A stretch of DNA of 8,414 nt from Planctomycetaceae bacterium (GCA_031259095.1 JAIRLW010000125.1:1-8414), one strand, 5' to 3'; counted from the stretch's first letter, positions 1-5,476 are shown. Notes: generated by a model from the letters alone, not told the origin. Made by a program: numbers and translations.

Positions 1-2
1 TA

Positions 3-260
3 GACGGCATGACGATTACAGATAATGCCGTCCTGAATAACCTAGCCCAATTATATACCTATTCGACTATTTCCGAAGGGACGATTAACGGTAACGGTAC
101 AATCTGGGCGCATGTAACAAGCAAACACATCGGGGGAGTAATTGCAACGTTACAAACGATTATTTATTATGGCGATATTATCAATCGACGATATTTACAA
201 ATCATGTCGGGTAGTTGTGTCATAACGATTCCATCCGGACACGGTAATGTTGTAACATAA
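3..260 (+). CDS. Hypothetical protein, C-terminal part (5' end possibly outside window)
   Basis: I do not recognise this protein. The frame is open to the left edge of the window, so the gene may begin upstream. The first in-window ATG is at 9, which would give 83 residues, but no ribosome binding site can be judged there. The visible part is rich in Thr, Ile, Asn, Gly and Tyr, with alternating hydrophobic and polar residues (for example TINGNGTIWAHV), as in beta-strand-rich surface or phage structural proteins. It has no Cys, no membrane helix and no catalytic motif. It ends 14 nt before the next gene, which has its own good ribosome binding site, so the two are probably co-transcribed. With the integrase nearby, both may be cargo of an integrated element. 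That link is inferred from position only. Confidence 0.5.
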   Translation, partial: DGMTITDNAVLNNLAQLYTYSTISEGTINGNGTIWAHVTSKHIGGVIATLQTIIYYGDIINRRYLQIMSGSCVITIPSGHGNVVT

Positions 261-274
261 GAAGGGAGAAAACG

Positions 275-712
275 ATGTCCATCAAAATTGAAATACCGCA
301 AGAAAAAATAGACAGTCCGAGCAGTGTGATCAAGTTAAGCGGCGCGGTTGTGGATGCTGACGGCGTTCAGTTGGCGACTCCGGAGTTAATCGAACACGTC
401 GAGATGCGTTTTGCCGAAAGAGTGTTACAACAAAACGGCAATACGGTAACGATTCCGGAGGACACAACCCAATTCCACACGCTATCGCCGGAGGAGTATT
501 ATTTTTATAACGATATTCAACCTGCAAAAGCGGGGATTGCAGGCAAGCCTTATACTTTTTTATTCCAACCGGATAAAAGCCGGAGACCGTTTTTTCCGAA
601 TCCCGGAATTTTTGAGGTACACTTCCGCTTCATTCCCCGTGCCGACGATGACATTGTCGAATTGCTTTTTAGTTGCTTTGTCGGCGGCGTAAATTCGCCG
701 AGAAAAGTCTGA
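275..712 (+). CDS. Hypothetical protein of the putative integrated element
   Basis: This is a 145-residue protein I do not recognise. The ATG at 275 is supported by a strong purine-rich ribosome binding site (GAAGGGAG) a few bases upstream. The N-terminal half looks beta-rich and polar (IKIEIPQEKIDSPSS, then VIKLSGAVVDADGVQL). The middle has a Tyr-rich stretch (SPEEYYFYNDI). The C-terminal half alternates aromatic and charged residues (PGIFEVHFRFIPRADDD) and ends in a basic tail. There is no signal peptide, membrane helix or nucleotide-binding motif. A small soluble structural or accessory protein, perhaps of phage origin, would fit, but no function can be assigned. It directly follows the preceding hypothetical gene and is followed by two hairpins that probably end the transcript. 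The convergent integrase gene lies about 200 nt further on. Confidence 0.7.
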   Translation: MSIKIEIPQEKIDSPSSVIKLSGAVVDADGVQLATPELIEHVEMRFAERVLQQNGNTVTIPEDTTQFHTLSPEEYYFYNDIQPAKAGIAGKPYTFLFQPDKSRRPFFPNPGIFEVHFRFIPRADDDIVELLFSCFVGGVNSPRKV

Positions 713-715
713 AAA

Positions 716-733
716 ACCCCACCAATGAGGGGT
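716..733 (+). terminator. Short GC hairpin just after the hypothetical gene
   Basis: ACCCC at 716-720 pairs with GGGGT at 729-733 across an 8-nt loop. It starts 3 nt after the stop codon of the preceding gene and is followed by a run of A rather than T. On its own it is weak, and it may act together with the stronger hairpin just downstream. Confidence 0.35.
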
Positions 734-757
734 AAAAATCCGAAAAATCGTCAAAAA

Positions 758-795
758 ACGCCCCCAAAACACCCTCTCAAAGGGGCGTAATTTTT
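758..795 (+). terminator. Probable rho-independent terminator
   Basis: ACGCCCC (758-764) pairs perfectly with GGGGCGT (782-788), with a 17-nt loop and a following AATTTTT tract. It is placed to end the transcript of the two + strand hypothetical genes. The A-rich run just before it (753-758) gives a U tract on the other strand, so it may work in both directions and also stop - strand transcription leaving the integrase gene. The long loop makes it less than ideal. Confidence 0.6.
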
Positions 796-915
796 GATAT
801 TCTTTAGAAAAAACGAGATAGGGCGTAGAATTGTCGGTTCTGATTCTTGACCAATTAGACCTATTTTTGACAAACGCCTCTTAGAATTGATTCTGTGAGA
901 TGTACGAAAATCAGG

Positions 916-2016
916 TTAATTATCAAGCCTTCTTGCCGCTTGTTTCACTTTTTCTTTGTCATGGTCTATGTATCTATTTGTTACTTTTTTGTTCGTGTGT
1001 CCTAATAATATTTGCGCCGTATCGTCGACGTCGGTCGCGAACCGATGCCGAATCTGGTTGGGAGTCCAGTGCGGAACGCCGGCTTTCAATGCGGCTCTTC
1101 TAATTGCCGATTCATAACCGCTAACGGAATACTGATTATTGTATCTTTTACCCTTTTTTTGCCGTTTTTTGGAATTGGGCGATGAAAAAATAAAATCGCT
1201 TTCCGGTTTTGACCGGTACTTTTCGAGAATTGTTTGACCGGTTTTTCGTATCGCAATTAAGCGGCGTTTACCTTTTCGTTCCGTTTTATGTTCAAAGGGT
1301 TCGTAAATCCAAATATCATCAGACTGGTCAATATCGCACCAACGGATATTACACACTTCAGAGGGGCGGCAACCGATTTCATATTGTAACAAAACCATAT
1401 CGGCGATCGCCGGAGGGAGAAACGGCAATGTTTTATCTATAGCGTTTTTTGGTACGGAAACAACCGGTTCGGTTTCGGGGGCGTTTGTTTTGCCCTGTTC
1501 TAACTGTTCGACGTATTTCAAAGCCCCCGCAACCGATTCAGGGACTAATTCGTTACCTGCCCCCCATGCGAAAATCCGTTTCACTTTGGTTATGTACATA
1601 TTGATTGTACTTCGTGAAAGTCCTTTTTGTACAAAATCATTTCTCAATTCTCTTAAATCTACCGGGCCGAAAGAATCAGTTGGCAAGCCCTCATATTTTG
1701 CTAATAACAAAGGGACAACATCATTTTTGAAACATTTATAGGTACTGGTCTGCCGTCCCGATTTCTTTCGATAATTTTCAAAAGCCCAGTCGAGAAATTT
1801 TGCAACAAGAAACCGAATCGGAACATTATCACCCCTTGTGATACGAATATCGGTTTGCGGTTTGCCAACTATTGCAAGCCGTTTGATAACATCGGCGTAA
1901 GCCGATAATGATTCATGCGAGTTATATGCTCCAGGCAGATAGGTACGCTTTCCGGCGATCTCTATGAATCCAAGATTCCGGGTTGAATGTTTGCGGTATT
2001 TTGGTACTTTTTTCAT
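916..2016 (-). CDS. Tyrosine recombinase / phage-type integrase
   Basis: This is a site-specific recombinase that cuts and rejoins DNA through a tyrosine-DNA intermediate, probably moving the element on its left. With the start at 2016 it has 366 residues, normal for the family. The ATG at 2016 is preferred because GAAGGA lies at a fitting distance upstream. The frame is open 29 codons further, to 2103, but that stretch is not integrase-like. The N-terminal half has an arm/core-binding SAM-like region (about residues 65-155) with SRSTINMYITKVKRIFAWG. The catalytic half shows Arg217 (GCRPSEV), a candidate beta-strand Lys244, Arg323 (IRHRFAT), His340 (LLGH) and the nucleophile Tyr349 (RYIDHD). 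The position usually held by His in the HxxR box is Asn320 (TPNQIRH), a form I associate with planctomycete integrases. The gene converges on the two hypothetical genes to its left. No tRNA or clear attachment site is visible. Confidence 0.92.
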   Translation of the reverse strand: MKKVPKYRKHSTRNLGFIEIAGKRTYLPGAYNSHESLSAYADVIKRLAIVGKPQTDIRITRGDNVPIRFLVAKFLDWAFENYRKKSGRQTSTYKCFKNDVVPLLLAKYEGLPTDSFGPVDLRELRNDFVQKGLSRSTINMYITKVKRIFAWGAGNELVPESVAGALKYVEQLEQGKTNAPETEPVVSVPKNAIDKTLPFLPPAIADMVLLQYEIGCRPSEVCNIRWCDIDQSDDIWIYEPFEHKTERKGKRRLIAIRKTGQTILEKYRSKPESDFIFSSPNSKKRQKKGKRYNNQYSVSGYESAIRRAALKAGVPHWTPNQIRHRFATDVDDTAQILLGHTNKKVTNRYIDHDKEKVKQAARRLDN

Positions 2017-2049
2017 GGTAAAATCCTTCAAAAAAAATGGTCTGAAAAA

Positions 2050-2064
2050 CGGACACGGTGTCCG
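2050..2064. promoter_or_regulatory. Palindrome upstream of the integrase, possible operator
   Basis: CGGACAC (2050-2056) and GTGTCCG (2058-2064) form a perfect 7-bp inverted repeat around one central base. It sits 34 nt upstream of the integrase ATG, where a repressor or the integrase itself could bind. The symmetry is directly visible. The operator role is inferred from position. Confidence 0.4.
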
Positions 2065-2175
2065 AATTTCAACAATTTTACCACACTTCAAAAGAACATT
2101 CAAGACATGCCGTAAACCCTTATTTTACAAGCGTTTATCAATTTTTTTAATCCAAAAAATCGGTCAATTCTTTAG

Positions 2176-2237
2176 CCTTTCGCCGAAAGGTCACGTCGGC
2201 GATGGCGGGTGAAAGCCCTTTGGCAAAACATCGCCTA
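2176..2237 (+). repeat. Structured intergenic repeat, short form
   Basis: This short repeat contains two hairpins. CCTTTC (2176-2181) pairs with GAAAGG (2185-2190), and GGCGATG (2198-2204) pairs with CATCGCC (2229-2235). Its right part (GGTGAAAGCCCTTTGGCAAA and CGCCTACC) matches the right end of the longer repeat at 6486-6664, and its left part (TTTCGCCGA, TCACGTCGG) matches that repeat's left end. It therefore looks like the same family without the ~100-nt middle segment. It lies between the upstream side of the integrase and the 3' end of the pyrK-like gene. Confidence 0.6.
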
Positions 2238-2307
2238 CCTCACAATTTTCGCGTAAATAATAAGGGCGGTTTTTTAACCGTGAAAAGTATTGTCAGGAAA
2301 ATAAACG

Positions 2308-3189
2308 TTACCAACAAAGCCGGTAAGCGTCAAAAACAGGACCGTCAATACAGGTTCTCCGGTAATCAATATTCTCTTTGTCCATTTTATTATCAATTTC
2401 ATTATTAATTTTTGAATCGGTTTTATCATCTTTTTCGCAACGGCATTGGACAACACAGCCGAAACAAATGCCCAAACCGCAACTCATTGATGTTTCGAGT
2501 GAAACTTCGCAAGGGAGATTGAGTTGCCGAGCAATCTGAAACGCCGAATAAAGCATTGGGCGCGGACCGCAACAAAGAATTTGTGTCGATTCTCCGAATT
2601 GATACACGTTGGAAATTAAATCTGTTACAGAACCATGATAACCGGCGGAACCATCGTCGGTTGCAAGATGAACGTCAACGCCAAGTTTCTTAAAATCTTC
2701 CACACAAATCACACGATCAACATTTCGTGTACCATAAAGTAATGTGCAACGGGAATCTGTGCGACCATATTTTTCGGCAAACGTAAGAAACGGTGTTTGT
2801 CCGATTCCTCCGGCAACCATCATAAGATGTTTCGCCTTCGTTGGTGAAAAACCGTTACCGAGCGGAATCCAAAAATCAAGCGTCTCACCTGATCGAAATC
2901 CGGCGAGACGTTCCGTCATTTTGCCGACAGTCAGATAAATAACTTCCAACATCGTTTCGTGTCCGTTTTCTGAAACGCGATAAATCGCAAACGGTCTGCC
3001 CAACAACGGATCGGTACGATTCGGCAACCGAAGCATCACAAACTGTCCGGCGTTAATTGTCGGCAATGTTCCCTCAATAATGAGAGTTAAACGAAACGTT
3101 TGTTCCGCTAGTTGGACATTACTCTCAATAATTCCGCTTCCGTGCCGGATTTGACGTTGTGTGCCAGATATGATTTTATTAGACAACAT
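2308..3189 (-). CDS. pyrK: Dihydroorotate dehydrogenase electron-transfer subunit (PyrK family)
   Basis: This cytoplasmic iron-sulfur flavoprotein passes electrons from dihydroorotate dehydrogenase (PyrD) to NAD in pyrimidine synthesis. Its 293 residues show an N-terminal ferredoxin-reductase barrel with the FAD motif RPFAIYR (65-71), then the NAD-binding fold with GGIGQTP (127-133), GTRN (153-156) and CGPRPML (207-213). The C-terminal [2Fe-2S] site has Cys237, Cys242, Cys245 and Cys280, in CGLGICFGC and RTCIDGPVFDA. The Cys245-Cys280 gap is 34 residues, against about 14 in PyrK of Lactococcus. The excess is a low-complexity Asp/Lys/Asn run. The ATG at 3189 has no clear Shine-Dalgarno sequence. 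No pyrD is adjacent, so the partner must lie elsewhere. A related reductase subunit, such as sulfhydrogenase gamma or an NfnA-type protein, is the main alternative, but the DGPVFDA ending favours PyrK. Confidence 0.88.
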   Translation of the reverse strand: MLSNKIISGTQRQIRHGSGIIESNVQLAEQTFRLTLIIEGTLPTINAGQFVMLRLPNRTDPLLGRPFAIYRVSENGHETMLEVIYLTVGKMTERLAGFRSGETLDFWIPLGNGFSPTKAKHLMMVAGGIGQTPFLTFAEKYGRTDSRCTLLYGTRNVDRVICVEDFKKLGVDVHLATDDGSAGYHGSVTDLISNVYQFGESTQILCCGPRPMLYSAFQIARQLNLPCEVSLETSMSCGLGICFGCVVQCRCEKDDKTDSKINNEIDNKMDKENIDYRRTCIDGPVFDAYRLCW

Positions 3190-3207
3190 TTTATAACATT
3201 AATATTA

Positions 3208-3226
3208 TTGGAAACCTCTAAGAATA
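3208..3226 (+). repeat. Dispersed motif copy (GGAAACCTCTAAGAAT)
   Basis: This is a divergent copy of the GGGAAYCTCTAAMAATTC motif that recurs at 4311-4332 and 5301-5322, and more weakly at 3474-3491. It sits about 20 nt upstream of the pyrK-like start codon, but in the orientation opposite to that gene. Its function is unknown. Confidence 0.3.
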
Positions 3227-3262
3227 CCATTTGCCAAAAACAAATTATTTTGACTGATGATT

Positions 3263-3306
3263 TCGAATTTGGTCGATTTCAGTCAACTAAAATCGACCGA
3301 ATTCGA
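3263..3306. other. 17-bp stem hairpin upstream of pyrK
   Basis: The arms 3263-3279 and 3290-3306 pair over 17 bp with one G-T mismatch (G-U in RNA), leaving a 10-nt loop (CAGTCAACTA). The structure contains CGAATT and GGTCGATTT with their complements. It lies about 75 nt upstream of the pyrK-like start, in the space divergent from the encapsulin remnant. There is no T run on either side, so a plain terminator is unlikely. An operator, an attenuator for pyrK or a repeat remnant are all possible. Confidence 0.55.
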
Positions 3307-3505
3307 GTAAAATCAATCGTAAAGCACATAGAACTATAGCATAAGAACAGTTAAAAAAACAGTCGCAAGCAGGAGAACTTTGTCTTAAAGTGGGAATTTT
3401 TAAAAACACCTATTACCATTTTCTAAATGCCAATTTGATTTATGATTTAAAAATCATCCGCTCCTTTGTCTCTATTGGAAATCTCTTGAAACCGGTATTT
3501 TTCGA

Positions 3506-4051
3506 TTGAACAAAGTTCGTGAAGGCGAAACGCCGTTGGACGCTCTTTATCGCGGAACCGCCGAAGAAGGACATGTTCCCGAAGGATTCGTCGATTATGA
3601 ATCCGCTCCGCGTGAATACCGTCTCAATTCCATCTCCACTGCCATCAATATCGATACACGTATTGCCGACCTGTACAGCAGTCCCTACGATCAAGTTAAT
3701 GAACAAATTCGTTTGGCGGTCGAAAGTCTCAAGGAACGGCAGGAAAGTCAACTCGTTAATAGCGACGATTATGGTCTTCTCAAAAATGTTGCCGATTCCC
3801 AGAAAATCAAATCGATTTCCGGTTCGCCAACTCCAGATGATTTCGATGAATTGATTCCAAAAGTTTGGAAAGAACCGTCGTTTTTCTTAGCACATCCCCG
3901 TGCGGATGCGGTGTTGAAAGTGATTCCGGTCGATCATAACGGCGAATTATTGCTTCACGAATATACGACGCTGTTGAAAAGCGGCAGAGCGAAATTGGTT
4001 GCGGTAACACAAGTTTCCAACGCGATTGGAACGGTTACGCCGACAGAATAA
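3506..4051 (+). pseudogene. Family 2 encapsulin (SrpI-like) fragment fused to cysteine desulfurase (SufS-like) fragment
   Basis: Residues about 22-133 match the middle of a family 2 encapsulin shell protein: a FVDYESAPREY segment, TRIADLYSSP, ESLKERQESQLVN, DYGLLKNV, SPTPDDFDEL and WKEPSFFLAHPRA. The FVDY...PREY segment is typical of the 2B type, where it follows a cyclic-nucleotide-binding insert. At codons 133-135 (3902-3910) the sequence changes to a SufS-type cysteine desulfurase: AVLKVIPVD, GELLLHEY, KLVAVTQVSNAIGTV. A stop follows at 4049. The encapsulin N-terminus, any cNMP domain and about the last 130 residues are missing. So are the desulfurase N-terminus, its PLP lysine and its catalytic cysteine, and the PLP-stacking His (THVSN in SufS) is Gln. 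Family 2 shells enclose cysteine desulfurases encoded next door, so this is most likely a deletion scar through that operon. The TTG at 3506 lacks a ribosome binding site, and the frame stays open back to 3446. Confidence 0.85.
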
Positions 4052-4200
4052 ATGTAGGATTAACGTGTAAGCGGTTAAAAACCATAAAGTAAAAGTAATT
4101 GTCCGCCATTATCTTTGAATAGTTCTGAAGATTCAAGACCTCACATTGAAAACACAACCGTTGATTTATAATTTAAAACCGTCCTTTAACCCCAATTTTG

Positions 4201-4236
4201 GAGACATTAGGGACAGAAGGGACATTGGGGACAAAT
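4201..4236 (+). repeat. GGGAC nonamer tandem repeat, four units
   Basis: Four head-to-tail 9-nt units run without a break: GAGACATTA, GGGACAGAA, GGGACATTG and GGGACAAAT. The same GGGAC-based units, arranged as an inverted pair, appear at 5361-5416 in another intergenic space. Confidence 0.75.
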
Positions 4237-4310
4237 TTAATGAGGTTTCCTACATTTGTTTTTGGCATTGACAGATTGGGCGGGAATGGCGATTATTACG
4301 TTTTATCATT

Positions 4311-4332
4311 TAGGGAATCTCTAAAAATTCAT
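4311..4332 (+). repeat. Dispersed motif copy (GGGAATCTCTAAAAATTC)
   Basis: This is one of the two best-matching copies of a motif with consensus GGGAAYCTCTAAMAATTCRT; the other is at 5301-5322. Both lie on the + strand, upstream of + strand genes (parA about 60 nt away, the nucleosidase-family gene about 150 nt away). It may be a small dispersed repeat or a shared leader element. Confidence 0.45.
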
Positions 4333-4347
4333 TTAGCAGGATCGCGG

Positions 4348-4360
4348 ACGGGATTCCCGT
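4348..4360. promoter_or_regulatory. Short palindrome upstream of parA
   Basis: ACGGGA (4348-4353) and TCCCGT (4355-4360) form a perfect 6-bp inverted repeat around one base, 28 nt upstream of the parA start. ParA-family genes are often autoregulated, so an operator is possible. The motif is short enough to arise by chance. Confidence 0.25.
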
Positions 4361-4388
4361 AATTCCTACCGGTTTTTAATTTTTTAGA

Positions 4389-5147
4389 ATGATGGTTAGA
4401 GTTTTTTGTGTTGCCAATCAGAAAGGCGGAGTTGGGAAAACAACGACCGCAATTTCGCTTGCCGATGGTTTTGCCAAATCTGCTGCCCGAACACTGTTGA
4501 TCGATCTCGACCCGCAATGCAACGCCACAAGCGGACTCGGTTTTGAACCGTCTCAATCGAATTCTCATCCGTTGGTTGCCGGAACTCCGTTTTCGGAATC
4601 GGTCGTCCAAACCCGCACCGCTGGACTCGCATTGCTTGCCGGAAGTCGAAATTTCGGCGATATCGAAGCGTTAACCCGAACCAATGAAGAGGAAAGTCGG
4701 AGAATTTTGGAGCAATTGAATCAGGAATTGCGTGATTATGATTTTGTGTTGATTGATTGTCCGCCGTCGCTAGGACATTTAACCCAAATTGCGTTAGCCG
4801 CCTCGACCGAAGTTCTTATCCCGATTCAATGTGAGTTTTTCGCTATGGAAGGTTTGGTTCAAATGATCGAAGTAATTAAGAAAATCATGGAACAACGTCC
4901 CGAAAAACTCGAATTTGGAGGGATTGTCCTGACGATGTACGACCCCGCTCTGGAATTAACACACGAAGTCGATAAAGAAGTTCGTGAATTTTTCGGAGAA
5001 ATTGTCTTCAAAACAGTCATTCCACGCGATATTGCCGTGAGCGAGTCGCCCAGTCATGGATTGTCCATTCTCGATTACGCCCCAAGATCACACGGCGCAA
5101 GAGCTTATATCGAACTTTGCATGGAAATTCTAAATCATCCTTCATAA
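4389..5147 (+). CDS. parA: ParA/Soj-family partition ATPase
   Basis: This is a deviant-Walker ATPase of the ParA/Soj/MinD superfamily. Such proteins bind DNA in an ATP-dependent way and position chromosomes, plasmids or protein complexes in the cytoplasm. Its 252 residues are a normal length for a chromosomal Soj with no N-terminal DNA-binding domain. Visible motifs are the deviant Walker A KGGVGKTT (12-19, with the signature Lys), the A' box DLDPQCNATSGLG (39-51) and Walker B LIDCPP (121-126). The C-terminal IPRDIAVSESPSHGLSILDY is also typical of Soj proteins. The ATG at 4389 is followed directly by a second ATG at 4392, and neither has a clear ribosome binding site. No parB, parS-like cluster or other partition gene is visible on either side, so the partner and cargo are unknown. 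It may act with a distant ParB or position another complex. Confidence 0.93.
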   Translation: MMVRVFCVANQKGGVGKTTTAISLADGFAKSAARTLLIDLDPQCNATSGLGFEPSQSNSHPLVAGTPFSESVVQTRTAGLALLAGSRNFGDIEALTRTNEEESRRILEQLNQELRDYDFVLIDCPPSLGHLTQIALAASTEVLIPIQCEFFAMEGLVQMIEVIKKIMEQRPEKLEFGGIVLTMYDPALELTHEVDKEVREFFGEIVFKTVIPRDIAVSESPSHGLSILDYAPRSHGARAYIELCMEILNHPS

Positions 5148-5199
5148 GTGGATAGTGGATAGTTGATAGTTGATAGTTGATAGTGGAGAGTGGAGAGTG
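5147..5199 (+). repeat. Heptanucleotide tandem repeat
   Basis: About 7.5 units of 7 nt begin at the last base of the parA stop codon: AGTGGAT twice, AGTTGAT three times, AGTGGAG twice, then AGTG. The units shift gradually from GAT to GAG. Similar heptamers occur between genes in many unrelated bacteria. Slipped-strand replication would make the copy number variable. Confidence 0.9.
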
Positions 5200-5267
5200 A
5201 AATGCCGCAAACGGAATTTTTATCACACGATTAAATAGCACGCTTGCGAACTCTCCACTCTCCACTA
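5181..5267. repeat. 18-bp inverted repeat built on the AGTGGAG heptamer
   Basis: Positions 5181-5198 and 5250-5267 are perfect reverse complements over 18 bp, enclosing 51 nt. The left arm is the final part of the heptamer array, and the right arm is a separate inverted copy (ACTCTCCACTCTCCACT). Transcribed, it would form a strong hairpin downstream of parA and might stabilise or end its mRNA, although no T tract follows. Confidence 0.8.
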
Positions 5268-5300
5268 CTTTCAGCCGCTGGCTTGCGTAAAATTTAATAT

Positions 5301-5322
5301 TCGGGAACCTCTAACAATTCGT
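5301..5322 (+). repeat. Dispersed motif copy (GGGAACCTCTAACAATTC)
   Basis: This is the second strong copy of the motif at 4311-4332, matching it over about 20 positions with three differences (C for T, C for A, G for A). It lies between parA and the nucleosidase-family gene. Confidence 0.45.
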
Positions 5323-5360
5323 TTTTTAACCACCACGTTTTATGAAAAATCAACATCATT

Positions 5361-5416
5361 TGTCCCTAATGTCCCTATAAAAAGGGACTTTAGGGACAAT
5401 AGGGACTAATGGGATA
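5361..5416 (+). repeat. Inverted GGGAC repeat hairpin
   Basis: Two TGTCCCTAA-type units are followed by four units with GGGAC or GGGAT cores on the opposite strand sense. Positions 5361-5376 pair with 5383-5398 over 16 bp with one mismatch and a 6-nt loop (ATAAAA). It belongs to the same repeat family as 4201-4236. It stands 58 nt upstream of the next gene, and the AT-rich remainder of the 326-nt gap shows no gene. Confidence 0.75.
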
Positions 5417-5459
5417 AATAATCAATTGATTTAAAAAATTGACGCTTAACTTAATATTC

Positions 5460-5476
5460 ATAGGAGAAGCCCTTTG
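5460..5476 (+). promoter_or_regulatory. Ribosome binding site deciding a TTG start
   Basis: TAGGAGAAG at 5460-5468 is the clearest Shine-Dalgarno sequence in this part of the window. It lies 5-7 nt before the TTG at 5474, which supports that codon as the start rather than an ATG further in. Confidence 0.6.

Larger units (their letters stand above)
4052..4388. other. Intergenic region between the encapsulin remnant and parA
   Basis: This 337-nt stretch has no credible gene, and I see no continuation of the cysteine desulfurase in any frame. It holds an AT-rich segment at 4161-4186 resembling 3435-3467 on the other side of the remnant, GGGAC nonamers (4201-4236), a copy of the GGGAAYCTCTAA motif (4311-4332) and a small palindrome before parA. 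Confidence 0.7.

Noticed and set aside
2017..2103. Upstream extension of the integrase frame to an ATG at 2103
   Set aside because: The extra 29 residues are Pro/Phe/Cys-rich and unlike integrases, they span the palindrome at 2050-2064, and the ATG at 2016 has a good GAAGGA ribosome binding site.
799..2175. ATTCTTTAG near 798-806 and again near 2167-2175, considered as attachment-site repeats around the integrase
   Set aside because: A 9-nt AT-rich match at this distance is expected by chance and neither copy adjoins a tRNA or other usual target.
3341..3508. Open + strand frame before the encapsulin fragment, with AGGAGAACTTTGTCTT resembling the leader of the gene at 5474
   Set aside because: The TTG after AGGAGAA meets a stop two codons later and the translation shows no encapsulin N-terminal or cNMP-domain pattern. 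It could be a decayed gene start but there is not enough to call it.
3440..3751. 103-codon - strand frame across the encapsulin fragment
   Set aside because: It is antisense to sequence with clear encapsulin homology, has no recognisable motif, and its composition fits a shadow frame.
4201..5416. GGGAC units and heptamer arrays considered as CRISPR repeats
   Set aside because: The units are 7-9 nt and contiguous, with no regular unique spacers and no cas genes.
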